Made by a program: the position numbers and the translations under genes
In this document: positions 23,374 through 30,745 of the stretch, piece after piece
How positions within the stretch are numbered: the stretch's first letter is position 1
Layout of the letters: each line of letters begins with the position of its first letter
Assembly (NCBI RefSeq): GCF_004614195.1
Contig: NZ_SPUM01000133.1
Span: 1-44,255 of the forward strand
DNA from: Massilia horti
Lineage (GTDB): Bacteria; Pseudomonadota; Gammaproteobacteria; Burkholderiales; Burkholderiaceae_D
Reading direction: 5' to 3'
DNA: 44,255 nt
The notes under the pieces: model-generated
Seen by the model: the letters and a program-made list of their open reading frames with translations, nothing else
What the model was told of the DNA's origin: nothing
Databases searched by the model: none

Positions 23374-24219
23374 TCAGGACAGGTCGAGCACGATCGGCTG
23401 GTGATCCGACGCTGCGGTCTCCGACTGCACCTCGGAATTGGCGATGCGCGGCGCCAGGTCTTCCGTCACGAAAAAATAATCGTAGCAGTCTGCTTTGTCC
23501 GGCCACGCAAAGCCATGCAGGCCGGTGGTCGGCGCGCGCGGCAGGTCCGGGTGGGCCGCCCTCCACGTGTCGACGAAGCGCAGCACGTGGCCATCGAACG
23601 GCGCCAGCAGCTCGTTATACTCCGGGGAATTGGGCAGCATGTTGAAGTCCCCGCACAGGATGGCCGTGGCGGGGCGAAAGCCGAGCTGGAAGGGCGCCTC
23701 GAGCTTGGGATCGGGCTGGAACTGCTGCGCCCGCTCGAAGGCTTCCACATGCAGCGCGCGCAACTGGCGCACCTGGGCCAGGCGCTGGACCGGCGAATAG
23801 TATTCGAGATGGGTGGTCAGCACGCGCAACTTGCCGGCCGGCGTATCGAGCACGACTTCAAGCAGCCCGCGCGGCATGCCGGGCGGATGATCCGGATCGG
23901 CCGGCCACGGCAGCAGATAGCGCTGGGCCTGGGTGATGCGGAATTTCGACAGCAACATGTTGCCGAACAGGCGAGGCACCGGATTCTTGTAGATCTCGCT
24001 GGTGGGGTGCTCGATCGCGAAATAGCCGCCGAACGCACCGGCCAGTTGTCGGAACTGGTTGGCGCTCGCGCTGCCTTCGAGTTCGGGATGGTTCGCGGCG
24101 ACTTCCTGCAGGCAGATAACGTCCGGATTGAGCTTGCGCAGCACGTCGATGACGGCGTGCATACGGATTCGCCCGTCCTTTCCACAGCCCCAGTGAATGT
24201 TCCAACTTACCAAGCGCAT
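23374..24219 (-). CDS. Second endonuclease/exonuclease/phosphatase-family protein
   Basis: EEP-superfamily metal-dependent hydrolase, 281 residues, substrate unknown. Motifs in order: MRLVSWNIHWGCG at the N terminus, DVICLQEVAANHPE, LRVLTTHLEYYS, TAILCGDFNMLPNSPEY, DCYDYFFVTEDL and ASDHQPIVLDL. No signal peptide. GGAGGTAGTTTC precedes ATG 24219. It resembles ElsH/YafD-like phosphodiesterases more than exonuclease III. It is not closely similar to the other EEP protein at 18879-19850 beyond shared motifs, so recent duplication is unlikely. Confidence 0.88.
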   Translation of the reverse strand: MRLVSWNIHWGCGKDGRIRMHAVIDVLRKLNPDVICLQEVAANHPELEGSASANQFRQLAGAFGGYFAIEHPTSEIYKNPVPRLFGNMLLSKFRITQAQRYLLPWPADPDHPPGMPRGLLEVVLDTPAGKLRVLTTHLEYYSPVQRLAQVRQLRALHVEAFERAQQFQPDPKLEAPFQLGFRPATAILCGDFNMLPNSPEYNELLAPFDGHVLRFVDTWRAAHPDLPRAPTTGLHGFAWPDKADCYDYFFVTEDLAPRIANSEVQSETAASDHQPIVLDLS

Positions 24220-24345
24220 GAAACTACCTCCATAAATTAAACCGCAAGAGTTTGCCATTCTTCGGCGGAGGGTGGTCACACGCTAGGATCGATGTCAGGC
24301 TTGCAAGTTCAGTGGATTGTGCGCGAAAGCCAACGAGATGCAACC

Positions 24346-24430
24346 GTACCGCGTGCGCACAGGTGCGCACCCTACGCCGAAGCCGGTAGCCGTAGCACTT
24401 GTAGGGTGCGCACCTGTGCGCACGCGGTAC
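24346..24430. repeat. REP-like inverted pair in reversed order, locus 5
   Basis: Here the CCTAC-ending arm comes first (24346-24375) and the GTAGGG-starting arm second (24401-24430), the opposite order from loci 1-4. The 25-bp spacer is GCCGAAGCCGGTAGCCGTAG and onward. Located between the 5' end of the EEP gene and the 3' end of tsaD. Confidence 0.9.
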
Positions 24431-24464
24431 GGTTGCGTCAAGTTTGCGCCTGTTAGGCCTGGAA

Positions 24465-25505
24465 TCAGGCCGCTTCCAGCTCGTCCAGCGGCCAGCGCGG
24501 GCGCACGTCGAACGAATAGTTGCGCGTGGCCGCGCCCGGATCGCGCTGCAGCCGCATCGCGCCCGCGAACGCGATCATCGCGCCGTTGTCGGTGCAGAAC
24601 TCTAGCTCGGGGTAGTACACCTTGAACTTCTTTTTGGCCGCCGCCGCATTGAGCGATGCACGCAGCTGGGCATTGGCGCCCACGCCGCCGGCCACCACCA
24701 GGCGCTTCAACCCCGTGTGGCGCAGCGCGCTGACGCACTTGGCGGTCAGCACCTCGACAATTGCGTCGACGAACCCGCGCGCAATGTTGGCTTTGTCCTG
24801 CTCGCAGATATTGGCGATCACCTTTTCGTCGTGGTTCTTCACCACGGTCAGCACCGCGGTTTTCAGCCCCGAGAAGCTGAAATTGAAGTCTTTCGAGTGC
24901 AGCATCGGGCGCGGCAGCGTGTAGGCGAGCGGGTCGCCAAACTCGGCCAGACGCGAGATCGCAGGCCCGCCCGGATAGCCCAGGCCGAGCAGCTTGGCCG
25001 ACTTGTCGAACGCTTCGCCGGCGGCGTCGTCCAGCGTTTCGCCCAGCAATGTGTAGCGGCCCACGCCGTCCACGCGCATCAGCTGGGTGTGCCCGCCCGA
25101 GACCAGCAGCGCGATGAACGGGAATTCGGGCGGCTCGCTCGCCAGCAGCGGCGAGAGCAGGTGGCCTTCGAGGTGGTGCACGCCCAGCACCGGCTTGTCG
25201 AGCGCGAGGGCAAGACTACAGGCGAGCGACGAGCCGACCAGCAGCGCACCGGCCAGCCCTGGTCCCTGGGTGTAGGCGATGGCGTCGATGCAAGACGCCG
25301 GCAGGTCCGCCTTGGCCAGCACCTGTTCGAGCAGCGGCAGGGCGCGCCGGATGTGGTCGCGCGAGGCCAGTTCGGGAACGACGCCGCCGTATTCCTCGTG
25401 CATGGCGACCTGCGAGTGCAGGGCGTGGGACAGCAGGCCGCGCCCGGTATCGTACAGGGCCAGGCCAGTTTCATCGCAGGAGGATTCGACACCGAGAACG
25501 ATCAT
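24465..25505 (-). CDS. tsaD: tRNA N6-adenosine threonylcarbamoyltransferase TsaD
   Basis: Catalytic subunit that transfers the threonylcarbamoyl group to A37 of tRNA. The 346-residue ASKHA-fold protein has ESSCDETG near residue 7, TQGPGLAGALLVG, the metal-binding HHLEGH, LLVSGGHTQL, GEAFDKSAKLLGL, NFSFSGLKTAV, VAGGVGANAQLR and CTDNGAMIA. Length and motifs are complete. Often neighbours rpsU in proteobacteria; here it does not within view. Works with TsaE encoded at 8550-9035. Confidence 0.97.
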   Translation of the reverse strand: MIVLGVESSCDETGLALYDTGRGLLSHALHSQVAMHEEYGGVVPELASRDHIRRALPLLEQVLAKADLPASCIDAIAYTQGPGLAGALLVGSSLACSLALALDKPVLGVHHLEGHLLSPLLASEPPEFPFIALLVSGGHTQLMRVDGVGRYTLLGETLDDAAGEAFDKSAKLLGLGYPGGPAISRLAEFGDPLAYTLPRPMLHSKDFNFSFSGLKTAVLTVVKNHDEKVIANICEQDKANIARGFVDAIVEVLTAKCVSALRHTGLKRLVVAGGVGANAQLRASLNAAAAKKKFKVYYPELEFCTDNGAMIAFAGAMRLQRDPGAATRNYSFDVRPRWPLDELEAA

Positions 25506-25642
25506 GGATAAAGCGGGTAGAAGATGCGCAATCCGCCATTGTAAAGCAGGGTCGGGCGGGATGCATGGATCAGGCCCGCTGGCCTTGCCCGGCCGTGTGA
25601 ACTTCGCACCGTATCGGCGGCACTAAGGGCAAGGAGGGCGTC

Positions 25643-26044
25643 ATGAACGAGGCGGCGAAGATCGAGCTGGTCAAGCACGTTTACGAGGCTTTCGCCAAGC
25701 GGGACATCCCGCGCCTGCTCGGCTACCTGACCGACGATGTCAAATGGGAACTGCCTGTCATCGAAGGACTGGCGCTGTGGGGCCATCGGCGCGGGCGCGA
25801 CCAGGTCGCGGAATTTTTTCGCCAGCAGGGCGAGTTGCAGGAGGAGCGCCGCTTTCATCCGCAGGAATTCTTCGCGCAGGGCGACAAGGTGGTCGTGATG
25901 GGGTACTATGAGTGGACGGTGAAGGCGACCGGCTCCAGCTTCGCTTGCGACTGGGTGCATGTCTTTTCGCTGGCAGGCCAGCATATCGACAAGTTCAAGG
26001 AATACACGGACACGAACCAGGTGGCGCGCGCGTATCAGCCGTAG
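25643..26044 (+). CDS. NTF2-like (SnoaL/ketosteroid-isomerase fold) protein
   Basis: A 133-residue protein with the SnoaL-like pattern: IELVKHVYEAFAKRDIPRLLGYLTDDVKWELP, GRDQVAEFFRQ, GDKVVVMGYYEWTVKATG, CDWVHVFSLAGQHIDKFKEYTDT. Members bind small hydrophobic ligands or act as isomerases/hydrolases; this one cannot be assigned a reaction. AAGGAGGGCGTC precedes the ATG. Stands alone between tsaD (divergent) and an AT-rich intergenic region. Confidence 0.85.
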   Translation: MNEAAKIELVKHVYEAFAKRDIPRLLGYLTDDVKWELPVIEGLALWGHRRGRDQVAEFFRQQGELQEERRFHPQEFFAQGDKVVVMGYYEWTVKATGSSFACDWVHVFSLAGQHIDKFKEYTDTNQVARAYQP

Positions 26045-26169
26045 CCAGGGTCGCCCGTGGCTGTTACTATGCGCGTGTCCTAAGTAAAGATTGTCTTTAC
26101 GAATGGTTGGGTGTAAATTGTATTTATTGGTTGCACCAACCGCCACAAATTAAATTTACCTATCCCAAA

Positions 26170-26331
26170 ATGTTTCGCCACGCGCACATGAACAATCCGA
26201 TGCACCAGGCCCGCGCACATGCTGCCGCGGCCCGGGTGTCGGCGCGCGTGTCGTTGTTCTCTTCCCTGGCACATCCTCGCAGCAGCGGCATGTCCGCGCT
26301 CACGCCTCGAATCCTCGCCCGGCTTGATTGA
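26170..26331 (+). CDS. Possible 53-residue small protein
   Basis: ATG 26170 opens a frame for MFRHAHMNNPMHQARAHAAA and onward, ending LARLD at 26331. Third codon positions are mostly G/C like neighbouring genes and the AT-rich dyad region lies just upstream, but no ribosome-binding site is visible and no family is recognised. Could equally be chance in GC-rich DNA. Confidence 0.22.
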   Translation: MFRHAHMNNPMHQARAHAAAARVSARVSLFSSLAHPRSSGMSALTPRILARLD

Positions 26332-26472
26332 GCTCGGCGTTGAGGATCCTTCTCATCTGCCGAGCCAACTCTACATCGTTTTGAAGTGACGAGGAGGCGC
26401 ATTGCGCGCTCCGATCACCCGAAGTTGCACGCCGATGTACGTAGCACCCGCTATTGCCGGCGTGAAGCCTGT

Positions 26473-26500
26473 CGCTGGAGCACACCAGCGATTTTTATTA
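26473..26500 (+). promoter_or_regulatory. Terminator-like hairpin beside the rnk ribosome-binding site
   Basis: CGCTGG-AGCACA-CCAGCG (26473-26490) followed by ATTTTTATT, then AGGAGG and the rnk ATG at 26513. It looks like a short intrinsic terminator in the leader, a possible attenuator; the stem is only 6 bp. Confidence 0.4.
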
Positions 26501-26512
26501 GGAGGAAACAAA

Positions 26513-26917
26513 ATGAAGCCAGCTATTGTCGTGTCGACAGTCGACTACCAACGCCTGCATTCGCTGCTCGATGGGCTGCCGGGCGCCAATACCGCAGCCA
26601 AGGACCACTTGCTGGGGGAGCTGGAGCGCGCCGACGTGGTCGAGCCCGACGAAATGCCGCCCACGGTCGTCACCATGAATTCCAAGGTCCGCTTCATGCT
26701 CGAAAACTCGCGCGAGGAGTTCTGCATGAACCTGGTCTACCCGAAGGACGTCGGCAACAACGACACCCTGTCGGTCCTGTCGCCGGTCGGCAGTGCGCTG
26801 TTGGGCCTGAAGGAGGGCGACTGCATCGAATGGCGGCATCCGGCCGGGGCCTTGCTGGCGGTGAAGGTGCTGGGTGTCGAGTACCAGCCCGAACGGGCCG
26901 GCGAATTGCACATGTAA
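26513..26917 (+). CDS. rnk: Regulator of nucleoside diphosphate kinase (Rnk)
   Basis: GreA/GreB-fold protein that binds RNA polymerase and influences nucleoside-diphosphate-kinase and alginate/stress phenotypes in other bacteria. The 134-residue product has an N-terminal helical part (DYQRLHSLLDGLP to ELERADVVEPDEMP) and the GreA/GreB C-terminal domain (TVVTMNSKVRFM, YPKDVGNNDTLSVLSPVGSA, LGLKEGDCIEW). Start is fixed by AGGAGGAAACAAA before the ATG. Confidence 0.9.
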   Translation: MKPAIVVSTVDYQRLHSLLDGLPGANTAAKDHLLGELERADVVEPDEMPPTVVTMNSKVRFMLENSREEFCMNLVYPKDVGNNDTLSVLSPVGSALLGLKEGDCIEWRHPAGALLAVKVLGVEYQPERAGELHM

Positions 26918-26932
26918 GGTGTCGACCGATGG

Positions 26933-27403
26933 TCAGGCCCCGCCGGCATAGCCGTGCTGCCGCCATGCCTCATAGACCACCACCGCGACCGTGTTCGACA
27001 GGTTCAGGCTGCGGTTGCCGGGTCGCATTGGCAGGCGGATGCGCTGGGCCGGCGGAAAGGATTCGCGCAGTGCCAAAGCCAGCCCACGACTTTCCGGGCC
27101 GAACACGAACACGTCGCCCGGCCGGAACGCCGCTTCGGCAAACGGCGAGGAGCCGTGCGTGGTCAGCGCGAACATGCGGGTGCGATCCGGCTGTTCCGAG
27201 GCGAGATAGGCTTCCCAGTTCTTGTGCACCTTCATCGTCGCATAGTCGTGATAGTCGAGCCCGGCGCGGCGCATCTTGGCGTCGTCCAGCGGAAAGCCGA
27301 GCGGCTCGATCAGGTGCAACTGCACCCCCGTGTTGGCGCACAGGCGGATGATGTTGCCCGTGTTGGGCGGGATTTCTGGTTCGACCAGTACTACGTGAAA
27401 CAA
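26933..27403 (-). CDS. trmL: tRNA (cytidine(34)-2'-O)-methyltransferase TrmL, TTG start
   Basis: SPOUT-family enzyme that 2'-O-methylates the wobble base of tRNA-Leu isoacceptors. The 156-residue product matches TrmL closely: VEPEIPPNTGNIIRLCANTG, LDYHDY, FGPESRGLA, the knot region IRLPMRPGNRSLNLSNTVAV and VVYEAWRQ. The first family-matching residue corresponds to TTG at 27403 preceded by AAGGAGAGGAA, so a TTG start is proposed; frames extending upstream run back into comF. It follows comF by 11 nt, with the ribosome-binding site directly after the comF stop. Confidence 0.93.
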   Translation of the reverse strand: MFHVVLVEPEIPPNTGNIIRLCANTGVQLHLIEPLGFPLDDAKMRRAGLDYHDYATMKVHKNWEAYLASEQPDRTRMFALTTHGSSPFAEAAFRPGDVFVFGPESRGLALALRESFPPAQRIRLPMRPGNRSLNLSNTVAVVVYEAWRQHGYAGGA

Positions 27404-27414
27404 ATTCCTCTCCT

Positions 27415-28143
27415 TTAATTTGGCGCCGTGCGCGCGAACACCAGGTTCGACACGCGCACCGCGCCGGCGCGCTTCAAGGCCGCCGCCAGTTCGGCCAGCG
27501 TCTGCCCGCTGGTCATCACATCGTCGACCACGCCCACGTGACGGCCCTGAACGCACTCGTCCCTTACCACGAACGCGCCGCGGATGTTATCAATCCGCTC
27601 GCCAGGCGACACGCCCGACTGCGCGCGCGTGTCCCGTGCGCGAACGGCCAGCCGCGGCCGCAGCGCGATGCCCAGCGCGCCTGACAGCGGCCGCGCGATC
27701 TCGAGCGCCTGGTTAAAGCCCCGTTCGACCAGCCGCCGCGGACCCAGCGGCACCGGGCACAGCAAGTCCGGCAGAGCAAATCCCGGCTGCGCCAGCACCG
27801 CGTCGCGCAGAATGTGCGCGAACCAGGGCGCCAGCGCGAGCCGGCCGGCGAACTTCAGTTGCAGCACCAGCTGGTCCAGCGGCGCGGCGTAATCGACTGC
27901 CGCAATCGTCGCGTCATAAGCCGGGCTGTTGGCCAGGCAGCTGCCGCAGCGCAGCCCTTCTTGCGGCACCGGGTTGGCGCAGCACGGGCAGCGCGTGCGC
28001 CGCGGCGCTACGTACTGTTGGTGGCACGGCCGGCAGATCACATCGACGCCCGCCGCGCCGCACAGGGCGCAGCTTGACGGCAGCAGCGCGCACGCCAGCG
28101 CGCGCGGCCAGCGGTGCAACCACAGGCGTAGGCGATCCGGCAT
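27415..28143 (-). CDS. comF: ComF-family protein
   Basis: Cytoplasmic phosphoribosyltransferase-fold protein linked to DNA uptake (ComF/GntX), where it helps turn imported single strands over to recombination. The 242-residue product has a zinc-ribbon N terminus (CALCGAAG, CRPCH, CPCC, CGSC) and a PRTase domain with LLCPVPLGPRRLVERGFNQA and VGVVDDVMTSGQTL. Operon with trmL. Divergent from the bioC-like gene. Confidence 0.92.
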   Translation of the reverse strand: MPDRLRLWLHRWPRALACALLPSSCALCGAAGVDVICRPCHQQYVAPRRTRCPCCANPVPQEGLRCGSCLANSPAYDATIAAVDYAAPLDQLVLQLKFAGRLALAPWFAHILRDAVLAQPGFALPDLLCPVPLGPRRLVERGFNQALEIARPLSGALGIALRPRLAVRARDTRAQSGVSPGERIDNIRGAFVVRDECVQGRHVGVVDDVMTSGQTLAELAAALKRAGAVRVSNLVFARTAPN

Positions 28144-28231
28144 CGGCTCGTATTCCTACAAACATGTACACTGCCGCATTATCGCATTTGTATGCTGTCC
28201 AATTATGGTTTCTCCCCAATCCCCATCCAAG

Positions 28232-29122
28232 ATGAGCGCGCCGATTGATCTTGAGCGCGTGCGTGCGCTGTTCGCCCGGCCCGAACGTGTTTCGGCCTCC
28301 GGTTTTTTGCGGCGCGAGATCGCCGAGCGCATGCACGAGCGCTTGGCGCTGGTGAAGATCAATCCGCATCAAGTGCTCGATGCCGGCTGCGGCAGCGGCG
28401 CCGACCTGGCGCTGCTGCAAAAGACCTATCCGGCGGCGCAGATCGTCGGCGTGGACGCCGTGCCCGCCATGCTCGAGGCCGCCAAAGCCCCGGCGCCCGC
28501 CTTGCGCGCGCTTAACCAGATGCTGAGCCGTTTACTGCCAGCCAAGGCCGGTGTCGACCTGGTTTGCGCTGACTTCGGCAACCTCCCATTTGGGATGAAC
28601 TCGCTAGACCTCATCTGGTCGAATCTTGCGTTGCACTGGCATCCGCAGCCGGACCGCGTGTTTGCCGAATGGCGGCGGGTGCTGCGCGTCGATGGCCTGT
28701 TGATGTTCTCGAACTTCGGACCGGACACCTTCAAGGAACTGCGCGCCGCGTTCGCGGCGATGGACGAGAGTCCGCACGCGCTGCCGTTCGTCGACATGCA
28801 CGACTTTGGCGACCAGCTGGTGGAAGCCGGTTTCAGCACGCCAGTGATGGACATGGAGCAGATCACCGTGACCTACGACACCGTGGACGCGCTGTTGGCC
28901 GACGTGCGCGCGTTCGGCGGCAACCCGCTGGCAACGCGCCGGCGTGCTCTGGTGGGGCGGGCGGCATGGCAAAAGATGCTGGCGGCGCTGGAATCGCAGC
29001 GGCGGCCGGACGGCAAACTGGCGCTGACGTTCGAGGTGATCTACGGCCACGCGTTCCGGCCGGCGCCGCGCGTGAATGCGGCAGGAGAGGCAATCATTCG
29101 CTTTCAGCCCCGCAAAGGCTGA
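28232..29122 (+). CDS. bioC: BioC-like SAM-dependent methyltransferase
   Basis: Probably malonyl-ACP O-methyltransferase, which starts pimelate synthesis for biotin. The 296-residue product has the class I motif VLDAGCGSGADLALL near residue 50, VGVDAVPAMLEAAK, DLVCADFGNLPFG, SLDLIWSNLALHW, LRVDGLLMFSNFGPDTFKELR and the C-terminal YGHAFRP; these match BioC well. No other bio genes lie in the window, so a different methyl acceptor is possible. Start 28232 (MSAPIDLERV) is family-like; an ATG at 28205 is an alternative. No clear ribosome-binding site. Confidence 0.82.
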   Translation: MSAPIDLERVRALFARPERVSASGFLRREIAERMHERLALVKINPHQVLDAGCGSGADLALLQKTYPAAQIVGVDAVPAMLEAAKAPAPALRALNQMLSRLLPAKAGVDLVCADFGNLPFGMNSLDLIWSNLALHWHPQPDRVFAEWRRVLRVDGLLMFSNFGPDTFKELRAAFAAMDESPHALPFVDMHDFGDQLVEAGFSTPVMDMEQITVTYDTVDALLADVRAFGGNPLATRRRALVGRAAWQKMLAALESQRRPDGKLALTFEVIYGHAFRPAPRVNAAGEAIIRFQPRKG

Positions 29123-29218
29123 GGCGGATCGCAAAACAGGTGCATGCGCAGACACGGCATGCTACGCTTGCGGGCGCAGGCAGTAGCAAAGCGTCATCCC
29201 GGGGGTACGCGTTTTCCT

Positions 29219-29248
29219 TGAATTAAGATTGCTTGCATGAGTATAATC
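29219..29248 (+). promoter_or_regulatory. Promoter of the cox operon
   Basis: TTGAAT (29219-29224), 18-bp spacer, perfect TATAAT (29243-29248). Start point near 29255 would give coxB a leader of about 280 nt. Confidence 0.6.
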
Positions 29249-29384
29249 AAAGACACTTTTTTCGACTGAAGCAGTAAAACGCTAAAAATCAGGAAGAAAA
29301 GCGTAGAAGTCGAACTGGTTGTTGCATCAGCATCATTGGTAGCAAATTGTAGGTCTCGTCCATCGGTAAATGCCGGTGGGCGGT

Positions 29385-29445
29385 GTCAGGGCTCCTGACG
29401 GCTCGCAGTGCATAACGCGCTGCGGGGCGGTGCGGGAGCCTTTTT
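29385..29445 (+). promoter_or_regulatory. Possible attenuator in the coxB leader
   Basis: Two exclusive structures share bases. GTCAGG-GCT-CCTGAC (29385-29399) forms a local hairpin; alternatively GGCTCC (29390-29395) pairs with GGAGCC (29435-29440), which is followed by TTTTT (29441-29445) like an intrinsic terminator. CGCAG/CTGCG in between can stack in the larger stem. The 411 bases between bioC and coxB contain no gene. Confidence 0.4.
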
Positions 29446-29533
29446 GCGAAATGGTTTCGGAGCGGCGGCGGTTCTTCGTTCATGAACGCTGACCGTTTAA
29501 GAATATTTTTATTTTTGGGTGGTTGGGGAAAAC

Positions 29534-30727
29534 ATGACACATGCAAAGCGACTTCAAGCCTTGATGCTCGGTCTCGCAGTATCGGCCAGCATCCCAGCAC
29601 TGGCGTTACCGATGCCGGAAATAACAGGGCGACCGGTGGAACGCCAGTTGGGCATGCAGCCGCCCGTAACGCAAATCGGCGCCGAGGTCTACAGCCTGCA
29701 CAACTGGATGATGCTGGTCTGCCTGATCATCTTCATCGGCGTGTTCGGCGTCATGTTCTACTCGGTGTTCCGCCACCGCAAATCACTCGGCCACAAAGCG
29801 GCCACCTTCCACGAATCTACCGCTGTTGAAATCGCCTGGACCGTCGTACCGTTCCTGATCGTGATCGGCATGGCCCTGCCGGCCACCCGCACCGTGATCG
29901 CGATGAAGGACACCTCGAACCCGGACCTGACGATCAAGGTCACCGGCATGCAGTGGAAATGGGGTTACGACTACCTCAAGGGCGAAGGCGAGGGCATCTC
30001 CTTCCTGTCCGCCCTGTCCACCCCGCGCGACCAGGTAGGCGCGCCGGGCGTGGCGCCGACCGAACCGCGCGGCGACAACTATCTGCTCGAAGTCGACAAC
30101 GAGATGGTCGTCCCGGTCAACAAGAAGATCCGCCTGGTGCTGACCGCCAACGACGTGATCCACTCGTGGACGATCCCCGCATTCGCCGTCAAGCAGGACG
30201 CGATTCCCGGCTTCGTGCGCGACACCTGGTTCCGCGCCGAGCAGACCGGCACCTATCGCGGCAGCTGCGTGGAGCTGTGCGGCAAGGAGCACGCCTTCAT
30301 GCCGATCGTCGTGAAGGTGGTCTCGCAGGACGAATACACCGCCTGGGTCGGGGCCCAGAAAGCCAAGATGGCAGCCGCCGCCGAGAATCCGAACAAGGTC
30401 TGGACCCTGGACGAACTGAAGACCCGCGGCGAAAAAGTCTATGCCACCGACTGCGTGGCCTGCCACCAGGCCAACGGCAAGGGCGTGCCGGGCACTTTCG
30501 CGCCGCTCGATGGCTCGCCGGTGGTGAACGGTCCCAAGGCTGAACAGATCGAGGTCCTGCTGAACGGCAAGCACAGCGGCAAATACTCGGCCGAGATGCC
30601 GTCCTGGAAGCAGCTGTCGGATACCGACATCGCCGCCGTGATCACCTATACCCGCAACAACTGGAGCAACCACGCTGCGGAAAACATCGTTCAACCGGCC
30701 GAGGTTCTGGCTGCACGTAGCAAGTAA
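29534..30727 (+). CDS. coxB: Cytochrome c oxidase subunit II with fused cytochrome c (caa3-like)
   Basis: Accepts electrons from cytochrome c through the binuclear CuA centre. The 397-residue product has a signal peptide (to about residue 25), two TM helices (about 57-80 and 97-117), the cupredoxin domain with CuA ligands H210, C245, C249, H253 and M256, and a C-terminal cytochrome c domain with CVACH at 307-311 and a Met in EMPSW as likely axial ligand. The added heme c domain makes it caa3-like. GGGGAAAAC precedes the ATG. First gene of the oxidase operon. Confidence 0.96.
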   Translation: MTHAKRLQALMLGLAVSASIPALALPMPEITGRPVERQLGMQPPVTQIGAEVYSLHNWMMLVCLIIFIGVFGVMFYSVFRHRKSLGHKAATFHESTAVEIAWTVVPFLIVIGMALPATRTVIAMKDTSNPDLTIKVTGMQWKWGYDYLKGEGEGISFLSALSTPRDQVGAPGVAPTEPRGDNYLLEVDNEMVVPVNKKIRLVLTANDVIHSWTIPAFAVKQDAIPGFVRDTWFRAEQTGTYRGSCVELCGKEHAFMPIVVKVVSQDEYTAWVGAQKAKMAAAAENPNKVWTLDELKTRGEKVYATDCVACHQANGKGVPGTFAPLDGSPVVNGPKAEQIEVLLNGKHSGKYSAEMPSWKQLSDTDIAAVITYTRNNWSNHAAENIVQPAEVLAARSK

Positions 30728-30745
30728 GAAAGACAGGAAACTGAA

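Larger units (their letters stand above)
26045..26512. other. 468-bp region upstream of rnk, including an AT-rich patch with dyads
   Basis: Bases about 26083-26168 are much richer in A/T than their surroundings. They contain GTAAAG-ATTGT-CTTTAC (26084-26100), GGTTGGGTG paired with GCACCAACC (about 26105-26142), and GTAAATT paired with AATTTAC. The remainder holds one uncertain small reading frame (26170-26331) and a hairpin next to the rnk ribosome-binding site. Likely a long promoter/leader region. Confidence 0.5.

Noticed and set aside
18879..24219. The two EEP-family genes as a recent duplication
   Set aside because: They share only superfamily motifs; lengths and intervening sequences differ.
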